A stretch of 64,000 bases of DNA from Chrysaora quinquecirrha (taxonomy: Eukaryota; Cnidaria; Scyphozoa; Semaeostomeae; Pelagiidae). Below, in pieces: positions 1 to 13,130 of the stretch. The notes under the pieces were generated by a model. The model worked only from the letters and a program-made list of their open reading frames with translations, searched no databases and was not told where the DNA came from. The stretch is taken from assembly GCA_014526335.1 (NCBI GenBank), contig JACTAT010000002.1, positions 4,673,832-4,737,831 on the forward strand, written 5' to 3'. Numbering within the stretch: the first letter of the stretch is position 1; every line of letters starts with the position of its first letter. The position numbers were made by a program, and so were the translations under genes.

Positions 1-3000
1 TTGTGGGAAAGAGGAACAGTGCTTGATAAAATTTGAACAATCAGTCAGAAATTTCATGGCTTGTTTGTTTAACATGTTTTGAAATTTGAATTGCTCTTTT
101 TGCTTGCTCCAAAATTCTGGTATGAATTCCAAAAACAAATTTAATGATATTTCAGATTATTCACCACCTTCAGTACTAAAGGTTAGATTTGACTGGTAGA
201 TATCTCTATTGAATTGAATTGTTGGATTGGATCCGCAGACTTCCTTGACTGATCAATTCTTGAGTTGTTGTTGATGTTGTTCAAAAAACTGCTGTTTTTT
301 GATAGCTTCAGTGAAAGCTTGGAGAAATGTAAAACCTTTCCTGTAAAATGTTTTTTAACTGTAATATACCCCTAAGATGGCTTTGTGGACAAATCCACCT
401 GGCTTACGAGCTCAGTGAGGACTGGACTCGAGCTTTAGTCACGTGACAGCCTTGGTCGAAGTTTCATTAGTTTACAGTATCTACTTCTGAGATGAGATTC
501 TGGCGACTAAATTCACCATTTCCCCACCATTTCACCTTAGATTTCACCTTCACTTTACCGTTAGAGTTGACAAGAAAACTATGGCACCTCGCTATAGCAC
601 AATTTCAAAAATTATCTAGAGCCAAATACAAAATGGTCACATTTCACTAAAGATAGTCTCAGGCCTAGTCACTACTTCATGTAAATTCTTAACACGTTTT
701 AATTTTTCCTTTGGCCTTTCTTCCAAAAATTATAAAAACAAATATCTGTTTTAGGTCCAAGAGAAAGGGATGGAGACCCGAACCTTTGATGAAATGTGTG
801 AAAATATAGAGATAATGTATATATATGAGAGAAGTTGTATGCTGGCGTAATATGCTAAAACCGTATAATGGTGCTTGGCCAGGCATAGATAGAAATGATG
901 TTTGCCGAGAAATATGATAGATTGAAGGCACAACTGAAAGACTGCTTATTATTTGGATGGTAACATCAGATGGGATTTATTTGGCTAATGCTCCTATGTT
1001 TAATAATGAACAAGTTAGGCAACATTTCATGTAAGTTGCTTTTTAAAGATATGATGTTTAAAGTTAATCACATAATATTATTTATCGTTGTTGAAAATAT
1101 AGTTAATACCCTTTTATTACGATGGGTATTTGTCAGTGACATTCTTGATTTAAATAGTTGAATGTGAAATTTAGGCCATAAAAGGTAAGAGCTTGTTCTA
1201 CCCTGGGTATTTATTTACGCATCAAAGAACATCTCAAGGCCTAAAATCCTCCCCAATAAGGTTTAGGCGCTTCCTTGAATGTGTCATGTAGGTTGTACAG
1301 GCTTAGCAAACCTGGTCTTTTTTCTGAGATTCTTAAAAGCCTCGTATCAGTTGTGACTTTAAACTCTGAAATATCAATTACAATGACTCTTAAATCCCTG
1401 TAGATTTTACCAGACTCTTCAAACCATAAAACTCACTCTTGAGTTTCCTCAATACCTGATAACTCTTATCAGAAGCACTGTGCGTATCTATTTACATGAA
1501 GCCAAACACTGCCACAGGGATCTTGTTTGGTTCCCTTTCTGTTTATTAAGAGACTAACAGTTCTGTTCTAAAACTGCCGCCAATCGGTGTCTTGATAAAG
1601 TCAGGCTATATTTCTATTGACTTTTTGTCCTAGGCCGTCCGGCAGAGCGTTAAAAGCCTCGATTTTTCCCGCCTCGTTTTTAGCACAAGCTTTCGTATTG
1701 GTATACAGCATGCGGGAAGAAACTGCAACAACAACCACACGTCAACGCGTTTCGGTTCTTGTCAATCCAGAAGACTTGCCGCCTCATAGCTACCGTCTCC
1801 ATCACTGTTAGGCAGCCGCCTGTGGTCGGTATCCAGTGGACAGTCCCTTTGGCAGTGATCAATTGGCGGCCGCTTATTTTGCGCAAGCCAGAGAGTGCGG
1901 CGCAAGATGAAAAAGGTCCCCGAAAAATCTCCCCTTCCCGGCTAGGATATCTCAGCCGAACATGGCCCTGAGCTCCCTCATCCTTCTTTGGCCAGTTAAT
2001 GTTTTCATTGATAAATAAGAAATCGCTACTAGTACAGTATTCAAACAATAACTGAATCGGGCTACCCTGTATCTTTAATGTCTAAAAACTCATGAAACTA
2101 ATATATAGTTCAATCAAATGTAAATAGCGAAACCCTGAGGGCAACATGAAATCCTTGCCGTCATGTATTGTAGTATATATGTTTACAAAAACATTAGCTA
2201 ATCCCTCAATATTAAAATATGTATACAAAAAAATAAATATCTTGATTTTGCAAATAATTTGCCAGAAATATTCATTTAGATGTTTTTCATTTGTTATTTG
2301 AAATAATTTATTTTCAAGAAATAGAGATTTAGGTATCGAAAGATATGGCTATTACCCAGTTCGTCTTTTTGTTTGTTTTATAATTCTTTTAATTTCCCAG
2401 ACTCGTCATTATTTTGCCATTGAAAGGATAATACTTCTCTGCTGGGCTGGAGAAGGGGGCTAGGGGGCAAGCAACCCCCTAACAATCTGATTAATAAGAA
2501 TGAACCTCCTAGAAACATGACAGTTTAATGAAAACTGTGTTCTGATACTAAAGATTGTCTGCCCTGTCCTTCAGAACGTTCAACAAGAATAGGCTTTGTG
2601 CAATAATTGTAAAGTTTTCTTATACCTAGATGCAAACTATTTCAGTCACGATAACAATAGCTATGTCTGAAGAAGGGGGCAAGCAACCCCCTACCGTTTA
2701 ATTTATATAGAAACACAACTCGACAGTCTAAATAGATAAAACCGAAGCTTTAATGTTCTGATAAAAAACCCTTCCAACAAGATGTTCGAACTTCTGTCGA
2801 ATTTTTAGCAGAGTCAGTTGGCCACCTACAAAAGAGTTGCTAAAAACACTTCATATTGCAGAAAGAAGGCTGTCAAAATGTCACGTCTGCCCCTGCCTTG
2901 GGCCCTGCCTCCTATTCTTTTAGCTAATCTAACCGAAATCCAAAACCTTTTCGCAGACCACGTCCAAAAAAAACAGTACATTTGTACATCGCGTTTTACT

Positions 3001-3346
3001 CTCATTACAAAAACCTGTCACAATCTCTTGACAGACGTTTTTATTGCCCCCAATCAAAAATTACGCCTTAAGTGTCAATCAATTTGCACTTTGATTACAG
3101 AGATCCTCCTCCTTTGACATACAGTCAATGTTACAGAAAGCGAGTCTATTCAAATTTGCGAGCACATGATTGGTTATTCTTGACAACTGAGTGAGAATGT
3201 TGTCGTTAATCACACGTGTAGTGTCGTGGTATTGATTATAATACGAATAGAAATCAGTACAAAGGGATAACATTTGCTGAATATATTCATTCTTTACTTA
3301 TATCTACCGTCGAATCAATCACGGCTCATATCGCTCTCTTCACAAC
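1..3346. other. Intergenic, 5' of Dickkopf-like gene
   Basis: I see no gene here. Open frames are short, overlap one another and carry no recognisable domain. The segment holds a diverged SINE copy (about 372-550), a somewhat GC-richer block (about 1620-1990) of unknown origin, and two copies of a G5/C5 hairpin-like motif near 2449-2480 and 2668-2692. The promoter of the Dickkopf-like gene should lie in the last few hundred bases, but I cannot point to a clear TATA box. Confidence 0.6.
372..550 (+). repeat. tRNA-derived SINE, old diverged copy
   Basis: This is the most diverged of six copies of one SINE family. It keeps the order of the family landmarks: a head around GGCTTTGTGG, a degenerate copy of the conserved core (CATTAGTTTACAG, then CTGAGATGAGATTCTGGCGA), and a tail of CACCATTTC and CACCTTCAC-type motifs. 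The better copies are at 13988-14150, 23122-23325, 37308-37490, 48042-48222 and 55772-55955. Confidence 0.6.
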
Positions 3347-6255
3347 ATGGATTCAAGTACACTAACGCTGGTATTTTTACAGATTTTATCGCAATGTTCG
3401 GCGCGGTGGTACTTTGCTGTCAGACCTGTATATGATCTTGGTAATGGAACACTAACTAGAACGCAAAGAACTCTAAAAAAGGTAGGTATATAAGCTTTTT
3501 TGTACAGAAATTTTTGCTTGGTGAATAGTTTTCCCTACCTAAATGTAAGAAAAATGCAATGCATTGGGGTGAAAAACCTATTTTCATCCTCTAGACGTAG
3601 TACTAAAAAGTATAGGCCTAGCCTAAACTTGTCTTTTGCATAACTAGCTAGCTATTGAATTGTGATTGATTTCGTAATCTCGCGTAATTTCTTGGTGTTA
3701 TTTTTTTTGTAGACACTAGAACACGATCGTCAGTGTCGCAAAGATAAGCAATGTGGAAAAGGCAAATTCTGTTACCGACACTCGGGAACATGTCATAATT
3801 GTCGGCACGATGGCCAGATTTGCCGGAGAAATCATATGTGCTGCAAAGGATTTGCTTGTGTCTCGGGATTTTGTCGTCCTGTTGTGCCGACTGGCGTAGA
3901 AGGTGCATTATGTAGAAAATCTAAAGACTGCAAACCAGGACTTTGTTGCTCGAAAGCTATTACAAATGGTGGAAAACCCACATGCAGAAGATATCTGCAA
4001 GAAGGTGATGTTTGTGGAGTCTTAGATACAGCACCCCGGTTTCAAATCAATCATATTTGTTTATGTGGCAAAGGTTTAAAATGTCGAAAAGTTCGCAGGA
4101 TATCAAAAAGGTAATCGATCAACATTATTTATTCATTTTTCTTGTTCATTTCGACACTCAGACTGAGTATTCTTTTAGAGGTGAAGAAACGACTAACTCC
4201 CTGTCTCTAGCTATACACTTTTTTTAATAAGCAACCGCTCAATAAGCAACTAGGGCTGAACTGACCTTAACATTAAGCAACTTGAGGGCTCAATTGAATT
4301 ACTGTAAGCAACAAAGAAGTCAAACAACCAAGCTTATTCTCTTTCTTGTGTCAGGAAATTGTTCTTCGTTCTTATTTTTTGCATGTTGAAGTTCGTTAGC
4401 TAACGTTTTTCCACTTACTGTCTCCCAAAAGTCATGTTGTAGGCCTAACAGATGACGATTTTGACCCGCGAAGTCAGGGGTGGTTAGTACGTACAAAAAA
4501 TGTTAAACAACGTTTAAGCAACTTTGAGGGCTGAAATATCTAAAATTTTAAGCAACTTTGAGGGCTGGACAAAAGTTAAGTTGCTTATTAAAAAAAAAAG
4601 TGTATACATGGTGACGCCCTAAAAAGCCCAAAAGTACTTCGAGTAGGTTTTCTACGAAGTCAATGAATTTTTTGGCCAAAATTATCTAAAGCTTGTCTGA
4701 TAACCAGGACCATAAGCCACTATAAGCCGGCCCTACCTCCAAGTTGTCCAGGACCTCGTTGCATTCAAAAACAAATACTTTCAGCCTCGTAGCAGAGATA
4801 TTAGAGCACTAGGTCACGAATTGGCAAGGCCAATACATTCCTGTTTGAAAGCTAAAAGTTTTAGCTGAACCATAAAGCGAACATATTTTTTCTATTTGAT
4901 CTGTCGTTTCAAGAAAACAAACTGACACGAGCAAACATGGAATAATATTTTAAATCAAATTTAAATCGTCTGAAAGCTTATTTAATGAATGAAAGGCATT
5001 CTTCAGTATTGTATAAGATTTGGCTTTTAAAATTTCTAATACTTTGTTTACTGCATCCTTCTAGCGAGATATCTTACTTAATCTTGAATAGTACCAACAT
5101 TGGAACATTACTTTTTAACTTGAAAAAACATATATCTGAATGTTCGATAGATTAAATAAGTTGACGATTTCTCGTGCTACTGTACGGACATAAGGTACCA
5201 AACTCCTTTTTTTCTTTTTAGTCTCAAAATTCGAACTGAACGGAATTTCTATCAAAAGGATTTCTAGAGATTTTCGAAAAATTTCTGGCAAACTTGTACG
5301 TGATTTATACCAGGCAAAAACGCAATCCTCCAAGCTTGATCTTCTCAACAAAGAAACCCCGTATTCCCAGGGGCCAATCGTGGCCCGTCCTACCCTCCTC
5401 GTGTACACGCGCAAAACAATTGGGTTTCTCGTCGGGTCTAAACCAGTCAAGTTCCCCGAGAAATTGCTAAAAATCATTTGCCCACAGTATACCTTCCAAA
5501 GGTGGGGTCTGGCTGGGTAAAGACCCAGGGCCCGGGCTCTCAAGGGGCCCGCAAAAAATTGCAAAAGCAGCCTTAGAGCCACAGGAAATTACATTACGCC
5601 AGGGTCCGATGGCTTAGTTTGCCCTTTTCCACTTTTCATGTCTTCTGTACATATAATCCGATACGATTTAGCTGCAGTTCATGGCCCAGAAAATTTTAGA
5701 TTCCCATCCCACACATCATCAAGGGGTGGGCTTGTTGGTAAATTTCAGTCTTGGAAAATGGTGTTGCGTGAATCAGATATCTTCCATGATGATTGAAGGA
5801 TTAAAGACTGGCTCCCGTTTGATTAAATCCAGCAAAAACTGCACGCGATTTTTATCTGATTCTGATAACGCCCTTTCGCAAAAAATCCGAAAACAGTTTA
5901 TCCAGGAAATTACTGGCATACCCAATCTCAAACGAATTGCATACTCGCAAACAGGACATACCGCGGATACTATATTCATTATGATATTCGCTGCCTGAAC
6001 TTAAAATAGTAATGTTTATAGTATTCTTGTAAACATTCGCTATATTAAAGTGTATTATTTATATGAAATTATGACGTCATAAATGTTCGGAGTGACTGGA
6101 AAGCAGCTATTGTAACTTGAAACGCGTATGCTTCCTAATCTTGCATATTTGCTTGGTTTTAAATATAATTTCTCTCTTTCAGGGTTAAAGGAAATCCTGG
6201 TTGGTTAAATAAAAGAGAAAGACGGTGTGTAAAGGCTACAAAGTCGAAGAAATAA
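3347..6255 (+). CDS. Dkk: Dickkopf-like secreted Wnt antagonist
   Basis: Three exons, 3347-3481, 3713-4110 and 6183-6255, join in frame with GT/AG borders and encode about 201 residues. Residues 1 to about 19 form a hydrophobic signal peptide. Cysteine-rich domain 1 (about 53-99) has ten cysteines including the CC pair in HMCCKGFAC. Domain 2 (about 112-193) has the colipase-like Dickkopf pattern with DCKPGLCC, YLQEGDVC and CLCGKGLKC; its last cysteine is on exon 3. In the Dickkopf 1/2/4 family, domain 2 binds LRP5/6 and blocks Wnt/beta-catenin signalling outside the cell. Only about 12 residues separate the domains, far fewer than in vertebrate Dkk1/2/4. The tail is rich in Lys and Arg. An AATAAA at about 6753 could be the polyadenylation signal. 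The gene is alone on its strand and probably unrelated in function to the downstream cluster. Confidence 0.88.
4212..4606. mobile_element. MITE-like element in Dickkopf intron 2
   Basis: A segment of about 395 bp is bounded by inverted repeats: the left end (4212-4234) reads TATACAC, a T run, then AATAAGCAAC, and the right end (4580-4606) is its reverse complement apart from run length. Copies of AAGCAACTTTGAGGGCT repeat inside. There is no coding capacity. The size, TIRs and TA at both borders fit a nonautonomous DNA transposon of the MITE type. Confidence 0.7.
4607..6182. other. Remainder of Dickkopf intron 2
   Basis: This intronic sequence holds a GC-richer patch (about 5340-5600) and two open frames (5115-5582 minus, 5681-5998 plus). 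Neither shows a signal peptide, a domain or exon-like splice borders. I see no gene here. Confidence 0.5.
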
Positions 6256-7913
6256 TCGTCAGCAAATTTCAATGTCAGCCATCTTCATTGGTGCCCAGCT
6301 CTCAAGGGTAACTTGAATCTGTTAAAAATGGCGGACGCTGAAAACCAAACACCATGGTTCTCCCAGACAGTCCAAGCCTGAAATTCATTGTGAAGCAACC
6401 TGTACCTGACACCATTTGAAATGTTTACGAATAAATGGTGATATTTCTTGCCCTCACTAGATATTGGCTTCAAAGAACTTGCAAATAAATGAAAATTTTG
6501 AAAAATATTTTGACGGGGACAATTGACCAACGTGTCACCTCGTTTGAACGTTTCACTAAGTCAGAATTTAATTCAAAATAGAAAGTTATAGACTGAAGCT
6601 GTATGTAGGAGTAATTTCTCTCATTAGTGAGACTGGAAAGGTGCAAGAAATCACTTTGAGGTGGTAATCATCAACACCTCGCAGTACAATTTGAATTTAT
6701 TGTCCGTAAGGCTATTGTCCTATTGTTAGTATATGTTTGTACAGTAAACTCGAATAAAAGTATTTATAAATATGTAGATAAGTTGTATACTAGTAATGAA
6801 ATTTTTGATAAGAATATCATCGGTAACTTTTTTAATTTAAAGTCATTTCATTTTTATGGATTCCTTCTTCTTGAACAAATCTAGAAAATCTCTGATTTGA
6901 TTGGTTTAAATGTTGAGAAACAATTTTAACCTTTGTGCAGCTCAGATGAGCAAACATTTGCGGAGTAATTTGCTATAAGAAGTACAACTTCGTCGTAGCC
7001 ATGAGGAAAACCTACAAAAATCTGCTACATCCCTCTCGAAGTCCTACTTTCTCTAAAAAGAGTAATCACCATTTTCCAAATGAGCGCTTATGAGCAAAAA
7101 GCTACTGCATGGCGCTGCATGGAACTCTTTAGATGACTTGTTTAGTTTTGTTTGAGAAGCTTTGTAGGTGGAGAGTCGAGGAAAGTTTTCGTGCTTCTTG
7201 TACCAACGGGAGCGGGACAGAGTTAGCTAATCTGCATGGGACCCACATGGTTTGTTTTGGCTGCTTTAGGCCCAAATCTCTCTGAACAAGGCTATCATTT
7301 GGTTTGTCATTGCTGTTAACCCTGTTAGATACTTCAACCTATAAATTGTAATTGTGACTCTGTTTTCATGCTTATTTTGAATAGATAAACAAGACAGTTA
7401 GCAGGCATTCATGTTACAGATAAGAAATTTGGAGAAAACATTGATTGAAAACATGTTAGCAACAACTCTACCATTTATCAGTCACGATCAGGACAGTTGT
7501 ACCTTATCAGTCCCACTTACCCATTCAAAGGCCTTGTTGTTGTACAGTATGTAAGAATAAACAAAACAGTAAAAGGGGATATTTGGATATTTGGATATAT
7601 ATTAGGAAGCAAGTCTGCAGCTTCTATCTGCATCAGCACAATCATACAATGGCTGCTGAAAGTTTTCTTTCACAGCCTGCTATTGCTTCCCCCTCCTCCC
7701 CTTTAAACAATGTTGTTTAACACTAACATTTCCAGCTAATTCTGGCCTCGCACGATCAATAGTCTCAACATTGTTTGAGGGGGAGGGGGGTATTAAGCTC
7801 GTGAATATGTTAGATTTACCGAATATGTCATTGATTCACCCGAACAATCTTGGGCCTTCCAGTTACATTTGGCAGCCATTGTAGTCTATCGAAGAAGTTT
7901 CTGTTGTACTTAC

Positions 7914-8380
7914 GGGGGGTATCTAAGCCTAGTTTTGGACGGGGACGTGCCATTTCAGTCCAAAATTTGGACCCATAATTCCGCCCACGTCTGAAAAATT
8001 GTGACCCATAATTCCGCAAACCTGATAAAAATTGTGACCCATAATTCCGCAAACATGATGAATGTTATGCCCAATATTCCGCAAGGCAAAGAACATTTTC
8101 AGATAACAAAATCATCTGATGAAAAGCAAGTAATGTTTAAAGGGCAACCTTGCTGATAGTCCAAAGAGTTATCAGTTCGGACTGCACATTTTGTAAATGC
8201 TAAGCTTAATTCTTCAAAATTTCTCCAGATTAGTACCCATAATTCTGCATGTTTCCTCAAATGGTACCCATAATTCCGCACATACTTCTAAAAACGATAT
8301 CGATAATTCCGCACTTTTCAGAAAAAGGTACCCCTAAATAATGGCACGTCCCCGTACCCCAAAACTGTTAAGTTACCCCC
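7914..8380. mobile_element. MITE-like inverted-repeat element
   Basis: The two ends are imperfect inverted repeats of about 40 bp. Both carry GGGGACGTGCCATT next to AGTTTTGG and a G run (7914-7955); the right end (8340-8380) reads as the complement. The interior contains about six tandem variants of the motif ACCCATAATTCCGCA. Open frames across it are products of that repetition. The structure fits a nonautonomous DNA element. Confidence 0.7.
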
Positions 8381-8861
8381 AATCTAGAAATAGGTTATTT
8401 TCAATTCAGCCAATCACAAACGAGTGCTTCAAGTGTGGAATAGGTGGTTTCTTTTTCTTTCATTTCCGAGAGCCATTTGCTTTTTTTCTGGCAGCCATTT
8501 TGTTTTAAACTCTAACTCCAATTTCAGCGATTTATCGTGTCTAGGCCATTCTCCACATCGGTTGATCTGGTCGGTGACAGCTGCGACTGTATGGAGCGCT
8601 CGGACGCTAAACCAGAAAGCGATCTCTGGTCTTTATATTTCCGGCTACAAATGTTCTATAGCCAGCGCTTTGGTCGCCGAGCAAAACTACCTAAAGAAGA
8701 CCGGCCTCAACGTCTATAAGGATAAAAGCACCTTTGATCAAAAGTTTCCTTAAGGCTGGCTGCTCGGTCAAAATCCACAAATATATTGAAAAGTAAATGT
8801 TAATGTTATATGAAGTGGACAAACTTTTATGGAAACCCATGGAAATAAATTAATTTAACTT

Positions 8862-9255
8862 TTGGCCCTGCCAAAAGATCAAACATTGTCAAACGTTTGA
8901 ATTTTACTTATCAAGCAATGTTTGAACGATTTGCCACGCCACGCGGAAAAAACATTGCTTGACAAGCAAAATTTCGTTGCAAGTTGATTGCAGATAAAGC
9001 GAGGAGCACTTTTTTAGAAAGTATTTCATAGAAAATACTTTTTTTAAATTTCCTGAAGAAAAGGTGGATCGAAAAAACCTCAATGGAAGAAAGTCTTTCG
9101 TAATTATTTTCGTGCTGAGAACATCATGCTGAGATATGTAAACAATGAAATTAGCTTTATTAATTGCTTTAAGCTCCCACTTTTCAAAGAAAGACAACAT
9201 GGGGTAAAGTGAACCATTTGCTGTTGTCAAACTGAATCCAAGGTGTCCTTAGGGG
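8862..9255. mobile_element. CAAACATTG-family dispersed repeat, copy 1
   Basis: This is the first of at least five copies of a palindromic repeat whose ends resemble GGCC(C/A)TG-CCAAACGATCAAACATTG. Here the left end is clear (from 8862) and internal motifs such as ACATTGCTTGACAAGC recur, but the right boundary is uncertain. Other copies are near 15266, 17957, 19110 and 51396. Confidence 0.5.
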
Positions 9256-10567
9256 GGCTTAGCATCGATTTTAAAGGGCATCCTGTTTATGGCTGCTAAA
9301 TGTCAGAAGCAACGGCAAGCAAACATCTGTATGGTAGACTCGGAATCGATTTTTATAATAGTTTAGAAAAGTTTGGGTACCACAAGGATCTTCACCAGGA
9401 GCTTGAATGATTGGAAGCCAGTGACAGACCCTCATCCGAGTTCTTTCACAGGTCGAAACCTTATACTTTGGAGAGCTTATTGACTATCTGTGAGAGCCGT
9501 GACAGAAAAATTTGCGGTTACCCCTTTAATTGGGAAAGCACTTGGGCCTGTTTTGTTTGAAACACTACTGTATGTACTACTGTATGCACTTTACTGTGTG
9601 TAGAGTGAGGCCAAGCTTCTCAGTTAGTTCTCGTTAGACAGCTGAAGTTAAGCTTGGTCGTGTGAGGTCAGCATTAAATGAGTGACTTTCCAGATGGATG
9701 ACTAAACAACTCATTCTGCCGTCCTTGGGAAGGAGCGTTAAACTAGGGGTTCCGTGCCTAGATTCGGCATGCATAGTAGGCCTAAATTAGCTGGAAAAGC
9801 AAGAAGTAGCAGCCTACTAAAAATAAAGTAACAACAACAAAACAACATAACATTGCGTCTGCTGCACTGATCTCGTTTTTAGAGATCAGCGGTATGCTGC
9901 CATGAAATGGCAAGGGGTGAAAGAAACGAACATCTCATCTGAGTTAATTCCATAATAAAAAGCAAATAAACACAGCTTAACGTGCCCTGCATCTTAATCC
10001 AAAGCTCAATCAGACAGTATTCAACATCTCTCCGTTGGTCTAAGCATCACCCGATGCTTTAACAACAGCAGGAGGAAGCCTGAATCTTAGGCCAACCCTT
10101 CGCTGTTTGCATCACAGTTGAAATTTTCTTCTTTATGGGTTGCCCAATTACAAAACCACATAAGTTAATAAAGCACTTTCTGTTAAATTGTTTAAGTTTA
10201 TGACGACCCGCTGCGAAAATCGATGTCAAAAACTATTAACTCTTAGTTCTAAGTCTTTATTTTCCTTGCATACGAATGCTAAAAGGTAGGACATCGAGGT
10301 TGAAAAATCTCAGACATTTAATGCAGGCAAAAGCGCGGCATGCAGGAAAATTTTGCTTCCAAGGGTGGTCGTATTAAGGGGGTAAAACATGCACGCAGGC
10401 TGAACTGAAGATGACTGATGCTGCCTCAGCCAAAACTTGTATTACATATCTATTAGATTCTGCTGCTGAGAAGTTTTTGTAATCTTCTTCACACATTTTT
10501 TGAATGAATGCAAAGCTTTTACAAGATTCTAGACTCATTAGATACAACAGTCACCTCTTCATAGAAA

Positions 10568-10642
10568 AACAGCAACAACAACAAAAGAACAACAGCAACA
10601 ACAACAGCTACAACAGCAACAACAACAGCAACAACAACAACT
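10568..10642 (+). repeat. CAA/CAG trinucleotide tract
   Basis: Imperfect CAACAACAG repeats of about 75 bp. They lie inside a short open frame that has no other coding features, so I treat the tract as a microsatellite. Confidence 0.85.
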
Positions 10643-11901
10643 CAGCTTGCTTGTTGTTCGCTTCATGCCTGCATATTGTGCGAACAAGTACAACCAATCA
10701 AATTGCCGCATTATTTAAGAAATGAATTGATTGGCTGTTTGGAATTCGCTGTACCTAAAAAAACTACAGTCGAACTTGCATCAGCAAAATGCATTGATAT
10801 TTCGGTCTGTTTTACTGTTTGTAAATTTAGTTTTTCGGCCGTCGAGCACGAATTTGCCGCCAAAACGTATGAATGACTCGAAATCAACAAAATGTATTTT
10901 CGCGCCAAAAACCTTCACAACATTCTTCTGAAGATGTTTTCAAACGTTGAGCAAATTCAAGAGTGTGTGTTTTAATGATTATCCATCTGTATGGATATAG
11001 TAAGCCTATTACTTTTGCAATCACGAAATACGATAGAGGCGGCATATGTTGACAGAAAAAAGCAGTTTGTTGGGAGGAGCAGATAAATTGCTTTCAATAG
11101 TTGTGTGCTTAGGCAGGAGGAGTCTGTGTTTCCTTTTCGTCGATCTTAATCATAGCAATTACTACTAGATTTATTACTGTTTCATCTTGTAGCCTTTTGA
11201 CCTGTCGAACGGAGACTGCTCAGCAGACAACAATGCTAATTTAATCAGAAAATCCTGACTAATTACCTTACCGTTTATTGCAAAAGTATCTCATTTTAAG
11301 AGATTTGCAGACGTCTTCCATCTTAGATTAAGTAGTTTAGTTTAGGTAGCTTTGCTCAAAATCAGCTTATAAATTCTTTCTTTTTTCTATCTTTATCTGC
11401 ATTGTCCAACATGCATTCTATAAGCTTCTAAAATACAGTATGTATTCTTCTTGTAAAAATGTCCTTCGTTAATAAACGCCTCCTTAAAATAAGCGCCCCA
11501 ATGATGTCCTTTGAGTGACATTATGAAATAGACCAAATGGACTTTTTCTCTCGTATTTCTTTCGATATTAAGTTGAATTGCTCGACGCTTTGCAAAGCAT
11601 TGTTCGAATATCCATCACTGCAGTTGACATACTGTATTATTCTGAGCTGCGGACATTATGAGTGTCCTTATCAGAGCTGACCTTAGAAAATATTGCTGGT
11701 ACCGTGACTGGCTGGCAAAATGAGTCCAACCTTGTCCCACTATACAATAAAGCGCAATATAGACGATGACGGAAAAGATGTCGTCGGGAGCATTTTGCCA
11801 ATTTTACCAAGATGCATTGCGCTTTATAACGGAATCCACAGCGATTCTTTTACAATAGGAATTCGGTGCTAAAACTACATTGTTAGTGTTGTTAAACCGT
11901 T

Positions 11902-11902
11902 C

Positions 11903-11954
<52 letters not shown>

Positions 11955-11998
11955 CATCTTTGTTGTTGTTGGTGTTGGTGTTGGTGTTGCTGTTATTG
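11902..11998 (+). repeat. TTG trinucleotide tract
   Basis: A (TTG)n microsatellite with TGG and CTG variants near its 3' end. It creates a polycysteine or polyleucine open frame that should not be read as a gene. Confidence 0.9.
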
Positions 11999-12834
11999 TG
12001 ACTTCCCTTTGAACTGTTGGTCATACAGCACCTTTCGGCCTGTGACTGCTAGAAAATGGGACACTAACACAGAATTATCCGTGTTCTCGTGCTTCAGTGA
12101 TTAGAGTCAGAGTCTTCATGCGTGGTAGGTTTCCTTAGGCAACACCTGATCAAATGAGGTCAGAATAATTTGTCCAAATATCATTAGATGTAACGAAAAA
12201 GTGGGATGGTCTTGTTCAGGTGATTAGTGTTAAGTCAGACGAAGTCACTTTTCTCTGATCGCTTAAAATAATTGAACAAATTGGTTAAATCGAATTGACA
12301 AATTCGAAATAATTCTGTGGCTAATTTTCATCTTCCTAGAGTCCACAGTTTTATAGTATCAGACTACCCATTGTTCGAAAAGCACTTTGATTCACTTTGT
12401 AAGGTATGTTACTCGTAAAGGTCTTTCAAAGAGTTCTCTACTAGACGCAGTTAGCAGTATGGGCTTTTCCTCTCGTTGGAAATGTGGCCTAAAGAGTCTC
12501 AAGGACATTTAAGTAGTTGCTCTTGAATCCACCCTCGTTTTCGTATCTAAGTGAGACAATACCAAATGCACTGTAGCCACACATCGTGTCTTGTGGTAAA
12601 AGTACTACCTATTCTTGATTCAAACCGTGTCCAGTAGATTTCAAATACAATCCAGTTTTATGGCCGCAGCTATGTTCGTACCAACTAGAGTATAAAGAAA
12701 CGCTGGATATTGCCGGGCAAGGAATATAATGAGGAATACAAGGAATATAACCTCTATTTCTATCTAGCATTGTTACAACATCTTTTTATAAAATATGCTC
12801 CTTACTCAACCTTTTGTACAAAGGTTAAACGCTG

Positions 12835-13130
12835 ATACTCAATGGACGATTCGGCAAAGATGGTATCGGGGGTATTTTGCCATTTTGCATCGCAAACTAT
12901 CATAACGACGTTTACAGTCTCTAGTTTATGCTCCCCTTATTTTGATTTGTCACTCCATCACTGAGCGATTCTAGAAAGCAACAGCAACAACATCAAGAGA
13001 AGTTGTGGGACTTATGTAGTGAGTTTACAGTGATTCTATAGAAATTCGATATATAAACGCAATGCATCATGGTCAAATTCCCCCGACGCCATATTTTGCA
13101 GAATCGTCTGTTACACTGTATTTATATACA
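12835..13130. mobile_element. Inverted-repeat element upstream of gene A 3' end
   Basis: Left and right arms of about 60 bp are inverted copies. Each has GACGATTC-GCAAA, then a TCGGGGG-TATTTTG-like core and TGCATTGCG or TGCATCGC. A partial copy in left-arm orientation is at about 11745-11830 (TAGACGATGACGG and TGTCGTCGGGAGC). The size and structure suggest a MITE. Confidence 0.55.

Noticed and set aside
1680..2048. 122-codon minus-strand frame in a GC-richer block
   Set aside because: No recognisable domain; the overlapping plus-strand frame is equally open, typical of GC-rich DNA without selection.
5115..5582. 155-codon minus-strand frame in the Dickkopf intron
   Set aside because: No signal peptide, domain, repeat relation or splice structure; the GC-richer patch explains the lack of stops.
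11880..12104. Polycysteine frame that might look like a CRD protein
   Set aside because: The cysteines come from a (TTG)n microsatellite and lack the C-x3-C spacing.
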